From positions 69,196,956-69,260,955 of the forward strand of contig NC_087065.1 of assembly GCF_963678635.1 (NCBI RefSeq): a stretch of DNA of 64,000 nt. The letters are read 5' to 3'. Position 1 is the stretch's first letter; each line of letters starts with the position of its first letter. The DNA comes from Symsagittifera roscoffensis. Taxonomy: Eukaryota; Xenacoelomorpha; Acoela; Convolutidae. The position numbers and the translations under genes are program-made. Positions 1 to 11,641 of this stretch are shown here, piece after piece. The notes beneath the pieces were generated by a model that was not told the origin of the DNA, did not search any database, and was given only the letters and a program-made list of their open reading frames with translations.

Positions 1-1830
1 CCTAAATTACTTAAGACTCTTATCGACAAGTTCGTAATTTATTTTCAATTGGATTTTTCGCTAAACCATTATGATTCTTTAAAAAACCTGCTTGTGCTAA
101 TTCATAACAAGTTGGCGTAAAATTTCTGACAAATATAAAATTCTGGCAGTCACTTTATACTGCATTCAAGTGATGAACAAACGCAAATACAAAAAACAAA
201 TTATAATAAATCTTCTTTTGAATTCACAGTTACATCTAAAAACAAACCAATTCTTATAGCATCCGGCCACGAAATTTATTTCAAGCGAAAAAATAAGTTT
301 ACTGAAAATATCTCAAAAAATCAAACACATAAATTTCCAGAATCTGCCATTACAGAAAATAACTAATTGATCGAGACGCGTGGAGAATATAAGCTTGTTA
401 TTTCAGCGGGAAAATCAGATGCCCGAAATGCCCAAAATTTTTGGTTATTTTTGGAGCAGTTCATTAAAAATATTGGCAAGGCCTTTTCATTTCATTTTGG
501 AACGATTCATTGAAATTAATTGGCAAAGTCATTTCTCTTCAAAACTCACTCGAATTAAGATGCGCGAAATTCTGTGACTTTAAATGGCCAAAATTTTTCT
601 CGTTTGATTCGTTGATGTTTTTTTGAGCTCCCCTTTGAAGTAAGTTTTCTTTTCTTTTTGGATTAAAATGGTGTTAAGTTATAGAAACGGTTTTAAAAAG
701 TAGCTATGTAGCAAGGAAACAAAAAGTAGGGAGTGAAATTGTATGGTGCTAAAATGTTTATAGATAAAAAAGGGGAACCCTCTTTTTCATGTGGAAAAAT
801 AGTTTTTGGGTTTTTCGAATGCTTGCTTCTCAGGAAGCTATAGCCCATAGTAATAATAAAATAATAGTGTAGATGTGGCTATAATTTTTTGGTACCAGGA
901 TTTGGTATGCTTTTATAAGTCACGTCCAGATTTTTCCTTAACTGCGCTTCCGTGTGAGTTTCAGGGTTCTTGACTACCTCTGTATTTGCGCAAAACTAAA
1001 AACTTAACTAAATTTAAACCAAACTTCGCTCAAAACTAAAAATTTAGCCTAATTTCAGTTGGTACCCTATTGCTTCATTTTTGGATAAATCCAAACGTTT
1101 CATTCAACTTTCATTTTTACTCAGTTGAAGCTCGTCAACTGATCATTGCGCAGTTGATATTTGATACCGCTTAATTGTTCGCGATTAGATAGCTCAATGA
1201 TTCCATTTTTCAGTAACATAAGTTTTTAAGAGGCAGCAATTCAATTGAAGAAAAAGTTTGGTCGACGAAGATCCACGAGTTTAATTTTCTCCATCTAATA
1301 AAAAAATAAACAGCAAAATAAACGTAAAAGTTGCTGAATTTGATTTTTGCACTTTTTCTTCATGGTTGTTTTGATCCAATCTAAAACAAAAGAATCATTT
1401 CTCGCTCACGATGTTTTAGTTGAAGTGATTAGAGGTAGAATAAAAATGATTTCACATAAAGGTACAAATGAGAGGTTTATAACAGTATGGGTTTTTTGAT
1501 CAAAACTACTGTAAATTTAGTCTGAGTCCCGAAAACATTCAGATCAACTTTTCTCGATACTCAGTAACTTTTTTTCGAAAGTTCTTTTTTGCATTTTTTT
1601 TGAAATTTTTGGAACTTTTTGGAATTCATATAACGGCAAGGTATCTTTTATGTAAAATGACCTCACGCTTGACAAATGTGACTTTTTTCTCGAAATCGCA
1701 AAAGACTGAGACGAACAAAAACATAGCTAATAAAAAAAGAAGTCGGAACAATGACTTCATTATAATTGTGGTTTTTTGAATACAACAAAAACAATCCGAT
1801 AAATACGGTTATAAATTAAGACTAAAAAAG
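1..1830. other. AT-rich non-coding stretch
   Basis: I see no convincing coding exon, RNA gene or repeat here. Short open frames exist on both strands, but none shows a recognisable domain or sensible splice borders. Confidence 0.5.
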
Positions 1831-1844
1831 GTGGCAGGACAATC

Positions 1845-1950
1845 TACCCTATTGCAAACTACCCTATACCATTCTACCCTATGCCATTATACCCTACATA
1901 CCAATCTACCCTATACCAATCTACCCTATACTAATCTGCCCTATAAACCA
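1845..1950. repeat. Degenerate minisatellite, CTACCCTATACCAAT-type
   Basis: About seven imperfect copies of a 13-17 bp unit with the core CTACCCTAT lie head to tail. They precede a FLYWCH/MULE transposase relic. The intact MULE at 56.4-58.9 kb has terminal inverted repeats built of similar C-rich repeated blocks (AACCCCCTAT), so this may be the left terminal repeat of a related element. That link is inference. Confidence 0.7.
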
Positions 1951-2179
1951 GTTTAACCTGTGTCAATTTGGCACATAATTAATGTAATCTTTCAAAGTCC
2001 TAATTAGAATCGGAAAGATAACAGCCTGTGTTAATTCATTTGAGTCTAAGTTTTTGGACTCATTTTGAGTCTTTCACTTAAGGAGATTGCTCTAAAGACT
2101 AAATCGCAATTTAGGCCTCAAAATCTGAAATTTGTCCTAATTAACAGGTTTTAATCCCCAATTTTCAGTATCACGTACA

Positions 2180-2935
2180 AAAATGAAAGCAAAACTACGT
2201 CATTATATCATTTTTCCTTGGAATAACTATTACCCAAATGAGTCAAATTTCTTAGGGTCCATCCCAACAGAATCGGAAAACGCTTGTAATCGGTGGACAC
2301 GAGTTTACAAATTGAAAACAGGAAACAAAGAATGGAAACATTCACTGGAAATGTTCATATGGGGTCCCATAAATGCAAAACGACAACAATAATCCGAGAT
2401 AATGATCTTATTTCCTGTAGAAATGAACACACGCACGAGTTACTTCCTGGTCACTCAGAATCAAGGCTTCTCGTGCAGAAAAGGAAACAGGACACAAAAA
2501 TTCAGCAAGTACCAGTCAATATCAGAATTATAGCAACCAGCCTGCAGTCTGTATCCGAAGAAAAAGCCGTTTAATTAGCTCTTCCTTGCCGGTCGGCGAT
2601 TAATTGGGCCCTCAATCGACAGAAGGTAAATGAGAGACCCGCATAGCCTCCAATTGTCGACAGACATTTTGAAGTACCAAAGCAACACGAGGATTTTTGC
2701 GTCTTCGATAGCGGCATCGAAGATCCAGAAAGGCAACAGTTCATAAACATAGGGGGGTAAAATCTATTGAGTTGAATGTGGATGGTGTAAAGTTGATAAA
2801 ATTGAATAGGGCAATATTTTAACGTTCCATCACACAGCCAAACATCTCGATGCAATATCAAACTCCGGATATTGTCGCGATCTCCAAAAATCAATACCCT
2901 TCTGCCAAACAAAACAGAGCACACTTACAAAAAGC
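2180..2935 (+). pseudogene. MULE (Mutator-like) transposase relic with FLYWCH finger, internally inverted
   Basis: On the plus strand, 2290-2460 encodes a FLYWCH-type zinc-finger relic: a CKTTTI-like core followed by EHTHELLP. From 2590 to 2745 comes the linker usual in MULE transposases, with ALNRQKVNERPA and FDSGIEDPERQQFI. The next part of the same protein, the start of the DDE catalytic domain (WLCDGTLKYCPIQFYQLYTI), is on the minus strand at 2757-2900. The order therefore reads forward to about 2750 and then inverted. Several frames are needed and no full-length frame remains, so this is a dead fragment. Such transposases are nuclear enzymes that cut and paste their element. The family assignment rests on the motifs and on similarity to the second MULE in this window at 57.3 kb. 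Confidence 0.75.
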
Positions 2936-2994
2936 TACTAAATTTGAAATTTGCTATCAAGCTGGGTGTGCTATTAGAAAAAAGAGTCAAAATC

Positions 2995-3415
2995 ACTTGT
3001 AATTGCAAAACACAGCCAATAGACGGCTAGAAAAGAGTCAAGGAAGGCAAGAAAACAGAGAAAAATACTCAATTTTTGAACATCAAAGACAAAAATTAGA
3101 TGGCCTTGGAAAATTTTGAAATTCTGGAACAATTGCCACTTTTTTGATAATCAATGCAATTTGAGAAAACTGGATCAATTGGTAAAACGTTTTTTTTCTT
3201 CACTGGGAAAACTAATTATTAAATTCCCTTTTCGAAATTAGAAACCGATCACGTTTTTCATTACCTCTGCTCTTTTGCTGTTCCATAGTGGAATTTGTTT
3301 TCCATGTAACAAATGAAATGAATTGAAGTTAAAAAACTTTTTCTGAAAACCAAAAACAAAAAATTATCACGATTTTTATCAGAATCTTCACTACGTTCCA
3401 CGACTCTTTATAAAA
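2995..3415. repeat. Dispersed ~450-bp repeat (MITE-like), copy 1
   Basis: This copy shares blocks with 60.36-60.79, 60.83-61.33, 61.33-61.62 and 63.60-64.00 kb: a start near CACAGCCAATAGACGG, an inner block ending GATCACGTTTTTCATTACC, and an end near TCTTCACTACGTTC. The start and end of the best copies are inverted relative to each other (AGAGTAACGAACG versus CGTTCATTACTCT), suggesting a non-autonomous DNA transposon. It lies in or just beyond the downstream intron of the protease gene. Confidence 0.6.
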
Positions 3416-3433
3416 CGGAAAAAAAAAACCTAC

Positions 3434-4745
3434 GTCGAGAAACATTCAAGAGGACCGCCCGAATCGCCTGAACATGCATCTGCAGGAAAGGCCTCTTTCA
3501 TCATTTGGACTGGCCTTCTTTCCACATCTAGATCCAACTGACGTCCCCCCGCACAAATATTTCCCCCTACATAACACTCGGTGATAGAAGGACCTTTGTT
3601 TCCGAAGTGACAGTTTTGAATGGTGATGAAAACAGAGCGAAGTTGCTCTGAGATTGCATTCCTGGTGTCGTTTTGAAGGCAGTTGGGGTCAATTTTGCGA
3701 TCGCACCACGAACCCCAGCCAGAGGTAGTGACCCACTCGCCAACTTTTGGGCGATCATTTGCTTTTGGCAACTTAATTAGTTCGTCGGATTCTTTTCTTA
3801 TCAATAATGATTTCTTAATTCTGAATGTTACGTTTGATGAATTTGCGTTCATAATTTTTTTCCTTCTACAATTTGCTAGGATTTTTAAATATAAACTAGA
3901 AAGGGTTAAAAAAAACTTGCAAAAAAACTATGCAAAATTGAAAAAGGAATCGTGTTCAACTTTCGAACATCGAAGACAAAAAACAGATGGCCTTTTTTGG
4001 TGACTGCACCCCTTGGAGGCTGCACTTGTTTTTTTTGAAACACGATTTTCAGTTTGTTTAATCTTCACTTCCAAGTTTTGAAGAGACAGTTAAAGAAAAG
4101 AATCTTTCCATTATGGGCATGGCGTATGGCGAAAACACGATTGATTGCGGCAGCCGAATCAACGCGACGTCACAGTCTTGCGAAATGGTGACATCGTTTG
4201 GTTGAAACCTAATAGTCTCGGTTCTACTCGGAGACGAGTACTGTATCTCGCCATACGAAATTTCCGAATCGCCGAAACAGTGCCGGGCGGTCACTATATA
4301 CGTCGGGGATATTATAGATGCTCCGCAATTGGACTCGATTCGGGTAGGATACATGACCATTAACTTAACCATCCATGGATGTTCTATGAGAGGAACTACA
4401 TTCCCGTTTATAATTCGTGAGTTTTCATAAACTGCCTGGGTTTTGTAGTCCAAAATGTACGGACATCCAACTTGTGCTACTGTATTGTCGACAGGCGTCA
4501 AACAAATGTCTTCCAAAAAACAATATGAATGGCTGTCTTTTGATACTTCGTCAATGGTTTTGGTTGCAAGTTTGCAAGTAAATGGGCGTTCTTGTTCACA
4601 TGGTTTTTGCATCAAATTCGAACTTTTGTTTCCGACACCAGCGACGAAACAAGGCGAGCCAACAGCAAAAAGAGGGTTCCGAAGTTGAATCGATTTGGCT
4701 TTGTTCTTTGGATTGTCGAAACGTGAAAAATGGAGTGACGGTTTG
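3434..4745 (-). CDS. Trypsin-like serine protease with N-terminal C-type-lectin-like piece (two internal exons)
   Basis: A minus-strand gene with at least two exons here. The upstream exon (4745 down to about 4060) follows an acceptor TATTTCAG. It begins with the end of a C-type-lectin-like domain (SPCF...KPCEQERPFTCKL), then a cysteine-bearing linker, then a chymotrypsin-fold domain starting RIINGNVV with the catalytic His in TARHC and the Asp in QDCDVALI. The downstream exon (about 3820 to 3434) has SGWGSWCD and the catalytic Ser in CSGDSGGPLE, and ends at a GTAGGT donor. The mature N-terminus RIINGN suggests trypsin-like zymogen activation. The signal-peptide exon upstream and the last exon downstream (the usual WG...PGVY part) were not found, and the exact border between the two exons is uncertain. 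Likely a secreted endopeptidase; substrate unknown. Confidence 0.85.
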
Positions 4746-4799
4746 CTGAAATAGAATTTATAAGCTAACTGGATGTTGTTCAAACATATATATAATAAT

Positions 4800-5780
4800 T
4801 ATAATCATAATAATTTCGTTTTCAAGCTATGCGCGCTACAAAAATGTATATAACATTATAAATCAAAATTAAAAAAGCACCAGTTTGAGTGGATACGGAA
4901 AACTATCCAGCCAGTTCAAAGTGACTCGAACGAACTTTCCAAATCTTGAAAAACTTATGTTCGACAAAATTTGTTTGAGTGTGAAACCTTTTACCTTCCA
5001 ATACTTTGAAATTTTACCTACAAATGATTATTTTGAAAAGCCAAAGAAGGGCAAATAAAAATGCAATGCTCACGAAAAAACGGTTCTTTTAAGTCAGAAA
5101 AGAAACATATCACGCAGCATACTTTATCATAAATTAATCCAAATTAAACAATAGTTCAATTCAGCATCCGAGTCAAAAAACAATCAATCTGCCAAAGCTT
5201 ATCTGTGAAAAGTTTCGAATCAATTATAGAGTTGTCTCTCAAATTGTGCAAAAGTCTACTCAATTCGCATTTATTCATATTAGTATTTTTTGAAAAAAAA
5301 AAAGTGTGTCGAATAAACCAGAACGCCGTATTGTTTACGGACGCGTACGTACAGATAGTCTTTTTGTTACTTACACTCAATTGCTGCTTTGTTTTGGGAA
5401 ACTTGAGTCGTTTTTCTTCTAACGTATTGACCACCTCATAATTTTTAATGAAGTTGTTAACTGATTCACTGCAATGTACATATCTTACAACTTTTTAAAA
5501 TAGCCTTTTAAGTTAACTTTTTCAGAAGTTTTAGATTCTCATACACTTGTAGCTCAAGCAAGAAACGAATTTTTTGTTTCATCTTATGAATTTTTTCCTC
5601 AAAATTTTGAGACTGAAAAATTGTGCTGACGTTTTAGAGATTTTAGCGTTGTTTCATTTGAATAAATCAATATAACATACTTTATTTGAATCGAAAATCA
5701 ATTTTTTTTCTGGAAACTGTTTTGTTTTGCATAAAATTGAAATTAATTTTTTAAATTTTTCTGGATAGCGTCGATAACTT
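4800..5780. other. Non-coding stretch
   Basis: No gene, RNA or repeat could be supported. It probably holds the 5' part or an intron of the protease gene, whose first exon is not visible. Confidence 0.45.
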
Positions 5781-5789
5781 CCAAAAAAT

Positions 5790-6135
5790 TAAGTTTTTGT
5801 TCAGTGATTATACCCAAGTATTTGACAGTGTGGCTTTTTTCGAGATAACGGTTGTTCTTAACTTTTTGCGGCAATTTGTTTGTCCACTTGTGTACCATAA
5901 ATTGATCTTACCAAGAGTTCAATTTTGTCCGTTGTCATCCATTTTGATGTTTCTGTATGATCATTTTTTACAATTTCTACGTTTTTTGTTTTCCATGTAG
6001 GTTTGTATCATCAGCGAAATGAAATTTTTTCAAAATTCTGAACTGTTTCATGAAGACCATTTGCAAAGAGCAGGAAAAGAATTTGACCAATTGCTGAGAT
6101 TTGTGGGACTCCAGTTCCCACTGGTTTCGCGGTTG
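5790..6135 (-). pseudogene. Non-LTR retrotransposon reverse-transcriptase relic
   Basis: Read on the minus strand in more than one frame, this piece shows the central part of a LINE reverse transcriptase: a degraded strand motif (SAIGQILFLLFANGL), a spacer of about 15 residues, then the catalytic FADDTNLHGK block encoded at about 6000-6020, followed by a K/W-rich region. Frameshifts and stops separate the blocks and neither an endonuclease nor a 3' tail is recognisable, so this is an old fragment. The clade is not determined. Confidence 0.7.
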
Positions 6136-6139
6136 ACAA

Positions 6140-6900
6140 AAGGAGAACAAATTATTTTTATCAGAAATATGTCTTTTGTTTAATACATTGTGATATTATG
6201 GCATAGTTATATGTTTTTGGTTCGAATGAGCACTCTTTATCCACCTTGTTGGTATGTATAGCAGTGAAAGTAGATAGCTTGGTTAACAGAGAGGCCAGTA
6301 ATCAGAAAACGTTTCAATTTCTATTTATTAAGAGCTATTAGTGAAACAAAAAATCACATTTTACTTCCAGGACAATTTTTATCTACTTTATTTCTCATAA
6401 AATTGACAAAAAAAAATTGTTTTAATTTGAATCAATCATTTTCAACCAATCATGATTGATATTGTCAAGTTTAAAGGCTGTAAGACATGTATGAAAAAGA
6501 ACCAAGATACCGCTTACCTCATTTATCCGTCGTTATTAACCATCAAAGTCGACGATTTTTCAAAAATAATTTTTTGAAAGTTCAGTCAAAAAATTATGTG
6601 AACGTTTTTTTCAGACTAAAACGGCAAGAAATGCTTTCTGTTACTATTTTAGACGTTCATGTCACTTTTTTTTGAAATAACAGCGCAATTTCAATAATTT
6701 TCCAGTTTCCTTTGCACTTGTATTGTGATTGGCCACTAGAATTTTTCCATGAACAATATTGCTCGCATAATTCAACTTCTCATGTCTGGAATTTGCTGCA
6801 CTTCAACTTGAGCATGTTTGAGTTTTGGTAATTTTACTAGCACTTTGGTTTGATTTTTTTAAAAATTCTCTATTATAATTTGTTTTTTTTTTGGTTCAAG
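6140..6900. other. Non-coding stretch
   Basis: AT-rich sequence between the LINE relic and the tandem duplication; no supported feature. Confidence 0.4.
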
Positions 6901-7061
6901 CTAAGCTTAGCTTTGCTCGGCTTAAAAGATTTTGGCAGACGTTAAGCTTTCATGTTGAGAGCGACTTCGAATTTCGAATTTTTTAAATTTTTTTTCGACG
7001 CAACGGTCATTTATCCAAGTACTTTTGGCTGAATTGCCGTTTTGAGAAAGCTGTTACATTT

Positions 7062-8345
7062 TCTGAGCTACCTTATATCGCCAAAAAGACTCATACATGC
7101 CTAAACTTCATGTTTTTTTTCAAAAAACTGGAACTTGTCAAAAAAGATCAAATTTATTTTACCGAGAAGTGAAGTAATAACCAACAGCAGCACCTTTGAC
7201 TTTACTACTAATTTTACTCTCGTAGGTATAGATTTATACAGATTTTCTATCGTTTTCGATGCTTTTTCTAAGTTTTCTTTGGTTACGTTCTTTCCAGTCC
7301 TTCGTTTCTTCATGAACGCCCACAAATTCTCTATGATGCTTAGATCAAGGCTGTATGGCGGTCATTCAATGGTCTGAATATAAATTTCGGCTGAATATTC
7401 TCTTATGGTTTCTGCTCTTTGAACAGGACAATTGTGTTCCATGAGCTTTCAGTCAAATTTTGTATAATCCCTGATCAAATTTTGGTCAATTACGTCCCTG
7501 TAAGCTTTAGCTTTGTATGGCATGGGACATTTTACTAACCTAAAACTACCGTCAGGTGTAACGAAACCCCAATACATAAAACAGAAAAACGGGAAGAATT
7601 CTTCAAAACAGTACAATGTGGCTTATAACGCTCATCGCATTGACGCCAAACTCAAATACGGCCGTTTGTGATCAGGGCAAATTGGACTTCGTCTGCGACT
7701 ATAAAAGACAGGTTTTTAGCCCAAAACCGCATTTCTTCTTCCGAAAAGCACTGTTCTTCTTGCCCAAGTTTTGTTTCAGAGCGGCGGATCTGCTTGAAAA
7801 ACCATGTTTTTTCACAATACGCCTGACCGTAGTTGTTGAGATGGTTTACGATCTGAAACAGTTATAATCCGACTGTAGTGACTTGATAGATCGTTTTATG
7901 TCTCCTTTCTTAACATTTCTGGCCAAAAAATTTTTTCTTTCCCTCTAATTTTTGATTTTCTTCCTCATCTAGAAAATACAGAGAAGGTAGGGTTTTTAAG
8001 ATAAGCTTTGTAAGCACGGTACGCAGTTTGTCGGTTTACTTTCAGCGTATTGCCTTTTTTTCCGAAGGTCCAACCTTGTTGTTGTAAGCCGACCATTTTG
8101 AACTTCGTTTCTAAACTCAACGTGTTGCGTTAAGCCATGTTTCTAAACTAACTGAGATAATCCCGCAAAAACGCACAAAAACGTGAAAAAATTTCACCTC
8201 AAAATTTACGGGCCTCCTTTTTTGTTCATTTCCTAAAGGAGAATCATAATATTTTGGTGACAACTTACCTAAAAAACGGTATTTCAACAGATACTTTAAG
8301 GAAAAATACCCGAAAGAGTCTTTTTGGCGTGATAGTTTAGCTTAT
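7062..8345 (-). pseudogene. Dead Tc1/mariner-like element, copy 1
   Basis: On the minus strand one can follow a Tc1/mariner transposase across several frames: an N-terminal helix-turn-helix region (GLQQQGWTFGKKGNTLKVNR, about 8100-8040), the first catalytic block with ADEVQFALITNGRI (about 7690-7640), and the C-terminal block PPYSLDLSIIENLWAFMKKR (about 7370-7295) followed by a basic tail. Stops and frameshifts interrupt it. Inverted termini are visible: CGCCAAAAAGACTC near 7080 and its complement GAGTCTTTTTGGCG near 8327. The element moved by cut-and-paste when active; this copy cannot make an enzyme. Confidence 0.85.
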
Positions 8346-8757
8346 GTTTCTGATAAAAATAATTTCATTCAAGACAAATCGCGATAAAAAATTTCGGTAG
8401 ATGCATTTTTTTCATTAATTTTTTTCATTTTTTTTTCGCATTTGTGACTTCCATTTGAATCTTCCGACATTGTAAATTTCGGCGCATGACGAGTGAACTT
8501 TCCTACTTCAGAACTTGTGAGAAATTTTAAGACAACTAGATTTTATGATTTTAAGAGGGGGTTGGACACGGCTGAACGAGCCACATTTTCTGTTAAATAA
8601 GCTGAGATTAATGGGAACAACATGGAACAATAGAAGCAATCAACAAAACAAAATCTGCTTTCAAAAAAGTTTCAGATTTTAGATCACCTTTTTATCACCA
8701 CGCATAACCTTATCAAAACTCATTACCCACCCCTCTCAGTCCCCCTCCCCAACCCTC

Positions 8758-8759
8758 AC

Positions 8760-8808
<49 letters not shown>

Positions 8809-8818
8809 GTCTCTCCTC
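8758..8818. repeat. (CT)n microsatellite
   Basis: A run of CT dinucleotides with two GT interruptions, between the Tc1-like relic and the small-protein exon; mirrored in the duplicate at about 11575. Confidence 0.95.
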
Positions 8819-8845
8819 CAAAGATTTGTTAATCAGGAAACTCAC

Positions 8846-9138
8846 TCTTTGTTTTCGGAAGGCAAGAAGAAAACACTTTGCCACACGTGTGTTGATTCGC
8901 TTCTATTGTTCTCGTAGCAGTACAAAGGCATTGTTGGATTTACACTAAGGCAAGCTGAATCGTCGCCTATCATGAACCTATTGCACGAGTTGCAGATGAG
9001 GTTTGACTTGAAAAAACTTTTTCGAAGGTCATCGTTGAAAAAACCTGCACGCAGATCTAGCTTATTATTACTGTGAAAATAATTATACTGGCTCATAATA
9101 ACTGAGATACAAAAATTATGACAAAAAAATTGAATCAT
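8846..9138 (-). CDS. Exon of small cysteine-rich secreted protein, copy 1
   Basis: A minus-strand open frame of 98 codons whose last codon runs into a strong GTGAGT donor. The C-terminal 60 residues (KSNLICNSCNRFMIGDD, SVNPTMPLYCYENN) carry cysteines spaced like the start of a small disulfide-rich ectodomain. In this copy the hydrophobic leader is altered by a one-base gain and a one-base loss relative to copy 2, so its N-terminus (MIQFFCHNFCISVIM) is less like a signal peptide. The family is not recognised; a Ly6/uPAR-like fold is possible but unproven. An alternative acceptor (TTTTCACAG, about 9060-9075) would start the exon further in. Confidence 0.45.
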
Positions 9139-9486
9139 AATACTAATCTATAAAATTTAAAAGATCGAGACAGTTTTAATCTTTAAATAAATAAGTTTAT
9201 ATTTCTAAAACAATTGGACAAAAATTGGTCGAGTGACTTATAAGTCAATCTTAGGAAGTGACTCAAAGTAATGTCAATTGACCTTTGGCGAACTTAAGAA
9301 ATATTTAAATAAAACAAAGTTTCTCAAAAGGTAAAAAGACTGCTCTGCTTTTTACAGAAAAACGGCTGTAGTCTTTTTCGTTATATGCCATTCAGGAATT
9401 GCCAGAAAACTAATTGTTGTTTGAAACTGTGGATCTTCGCCACTTTTTTGGAGAAAAACTTAATAAGGATTTTAAGTAATCATTGT

Positions 9487-9633
9487 CTACAAAGCTGCGA
9501 TAATTAAAAACTTAATGAAAATCGAAACTTCTGGTGAACTGTCTTCAAACATTTTGGCCGTACCGACACAAATTTTTCTTAAAACATTTTCATCCCTTTT
9601 CGAATTTCTCATTAAAGAATCTTCGGAAAAATT
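9487..9633 (-). CDS. Last exon of the duplicated small secreted protein, copy 1
   Basis: A minus-strand exon after an acceptor (TTTTGCGGCAG). It encodes about 48 residues starting NFSEDSLMRN, with one cysteine (KICVGTAK), then a short spacer and a terminal hydrophobic stretch SIFIKFLIIAAL before TAG. A C-terminal tail like this is typical of GPI-anchor signals. Because unit 2 lies upstream on this strand, its first exon (11642-11934) could splice to this exon. The reading phase of the two visible exons does not match directly, so another exon is probably missing. Confidence 0.4.
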   Translation of the reverse strand, partial: NFSEDSLMRNSKRDENVLRKICVGTAKMFEDSSPEVSIFIKFLIIAAL

Positions 9634-9833
9634 CTGCCGCAAAAGTAAGTGCAGCATAACAGATAGACAGATAGATAGAGCTTTGCTCGGCTTAAAAGAT
9701 TTTGGCAGACGTTAAGCTTTCATGTTGAGAGCGACTTCGAGTTTCGAATTAAATTTTTTTTCGACGCAACGGTCATTTATCCAAGTACTTTTGGCTGAAT
9801 TGCCGTTTTGAGAATGCTGTTACATTTTCTGAG

Positions 9834-11145
9834 CTAACTTATATCGCCAAAAAGACTCATACATACCTAAACTTCATGTTTTTTCTTTTTTCAAAAAACT
9901 GGAACTTGTCAAAAAAGATCAATTTATTTTACCGAGAAGTGAAGTAATAACCAACAGCAGCACCTTTGACTTTACTACTAATTTTACTCTCGTAGGTACA
10001 GATTTATACAGTTTTTTAAGAAGAGATGGATTTTTATCGTTTTCGATGCTTTTTCTAAGTTTTCTTTGGTTACGTTCTTTCCAGTCCTTCGCTTCTTCAT
10101 GAACGCCCACAAATTCTCTATGATGTTTAGATCAAGGCTGTATGGCGGTCATTCAATGGTCTGAATATAATTTTCGGCTAAATATTCTCTTATGATTTCT
10201 GCTCTTTGAACAGGATAATTGTGTTCCATGAGCTTTCAGCCAAAATTTGTATAATCCCTGATCAAATTTTGGTCAATTACGTCCCTGTAAACTTTAGCTT
10301 TGTATGGCCTGGGACATTTTACTAACCTAAAACTACCGTCAGGTGTAATGAAACCCCAATACATAAAACAGAAAAACGGGAAGAATTCTTCTTCAAAACA
10401 GTACACTGTGGCTTATAACGCTCATCGCATTGACGCCAAACTCAAATACGGCCGTTTGTGATCAGGGCAAATTGGACTTCGTCTGCGAATATAAAAGACT
10501 GCATAAAACTTGGGTTTTTAGCCCAAAACCGCATTTCTTCTTCCGAAAAGCACTGTTCTCCTTGCCCAAGTTTTGTTTCAGAGCGGCGGATCTGCTCGAA
10601 AAACCATGTTTTTTCACAATACGCCTGACCGTAGTTGTTGAGATGGTTTACGATCTGAAACAGTTATAATCCGACTGTAGTGACTTGATAGATCGTTTTA
10701 TGTCTCCTTTCTTAACATTTCTGGCCAAGAGTTTTTTTCTTTTCCTCTAATTTTTGATTTTCTTTCTCATCTAGAAAGCCCAGAGAAGGTAGGGTCTTTA
10801 AGATAAGCTTTGTAAACACGGTACGCAGTTTGTCGGTTTACTTTCAGCGTATTGCCTTTGTTTCCGAAGGTCCAACCTTGTTGTTGTAAGCCGACCATTT
10901 TGAACTTCGTTTCTAAACTCAACGTGTTGCGTTAAGCCATGTTTCTAAACTAACTGAGATAATCCCGCAAAAACGCACAAAAACGTGAAAAAATTTCACC
11001 TCAAAATTTACGGGCCTCCTTTTTTTGTTCATTTCCTAAAGGAGACTAGTAATATTTTGGTGACAACTTACCTAAAAAACGGTATTTCAACAGATACTTT
11101 AAGCAAAAATACCCGAAAGAGTCTTTTTGGCGAGATAGTTTAGCT
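9834..11145 (-). pseudogene. Dead Tc1/mariner-like element, copy 2
   Basis: Copied with the tandem duplication rather than by transposition, because its flanks are duplicated too. It has the same broken transposase blocks and inverted ends as copy 1, plus its own indels, for example an extra AAGAAGAGATGG block near 10018. Confidence 0.85.
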
Positions 11146-11572
11146 TATGTTTCTGATAAAAATAATTCCATTCAAGACAAATCGCGATAAAAAAACGTCG
11201 GTAGACGCATTTTTTTCATTAATTTTTTTCATTTTTGTTCGCATTTGTGACTTCCATTTGATTCTTCCGACATTGTAGTTTTCGGCGCATGACGAGTGAA
11301 TTTCGTACATCAGAACTTGTGAGAAATTTTAAGACAACTAGATTTTATGATTTTAAGAGGCGGTTGGACACGGCTGAACGAGCCAAATTTTCTGTTAAAT
11401 AAGCTGAGATTAATGGAAACAACATGGAAATGGAACAATAGAAGCAATCAACAAAACAAAATTCTGCTTTCAAAAAAGTTTCAGATTTTAGATCACCTTT
11501 TCATCACCACGCATAACCTTATCAAAACTCATTACCCACCCCTCTCAGTCCCCCCTCCCCAACCCTCACCTC

Positions 11573-11574
<2 letters not shown>

Positions 11575-11612
<38 letters not shown>
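11575..11612. repeat. (CT)n microsatellite
   Basis: Pure CT run of about 19 units, shorter than its partner in unit 1. Confidence 0.95.
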
Positions 11613-11614
<2 letters not shown>

Positions 11615-11641
11615 CGATGATTTGGTAATAAGAAAACTCAC

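Larger units (their letters stand above)
6903..9681. repeat. Tandem segmental duplication, unit 1 (~2.78 kb)
   Basis: The unit begins near TAGCTTTGCTCGGCTTAAAA and ends at a run of CAGATAGACAGATAGA. Unit 2 starts again with the same AGCTTTGCTCGG sequence. The two units match almost base for base, differing by substitutions and short indels. Contents: a dead Tc1/mariner-like element, a CT microsatellite, and first and last exons of a small cysteine-rich protein on the minus strand. Confidence 0.95.

Noticed and set aside
380-577. Short plus-strand frame near the left edge
   Set aside because: No domain, no splice or promoter context, and biased Phe/Lys composition typical of chance frames in AT-rich DNA.
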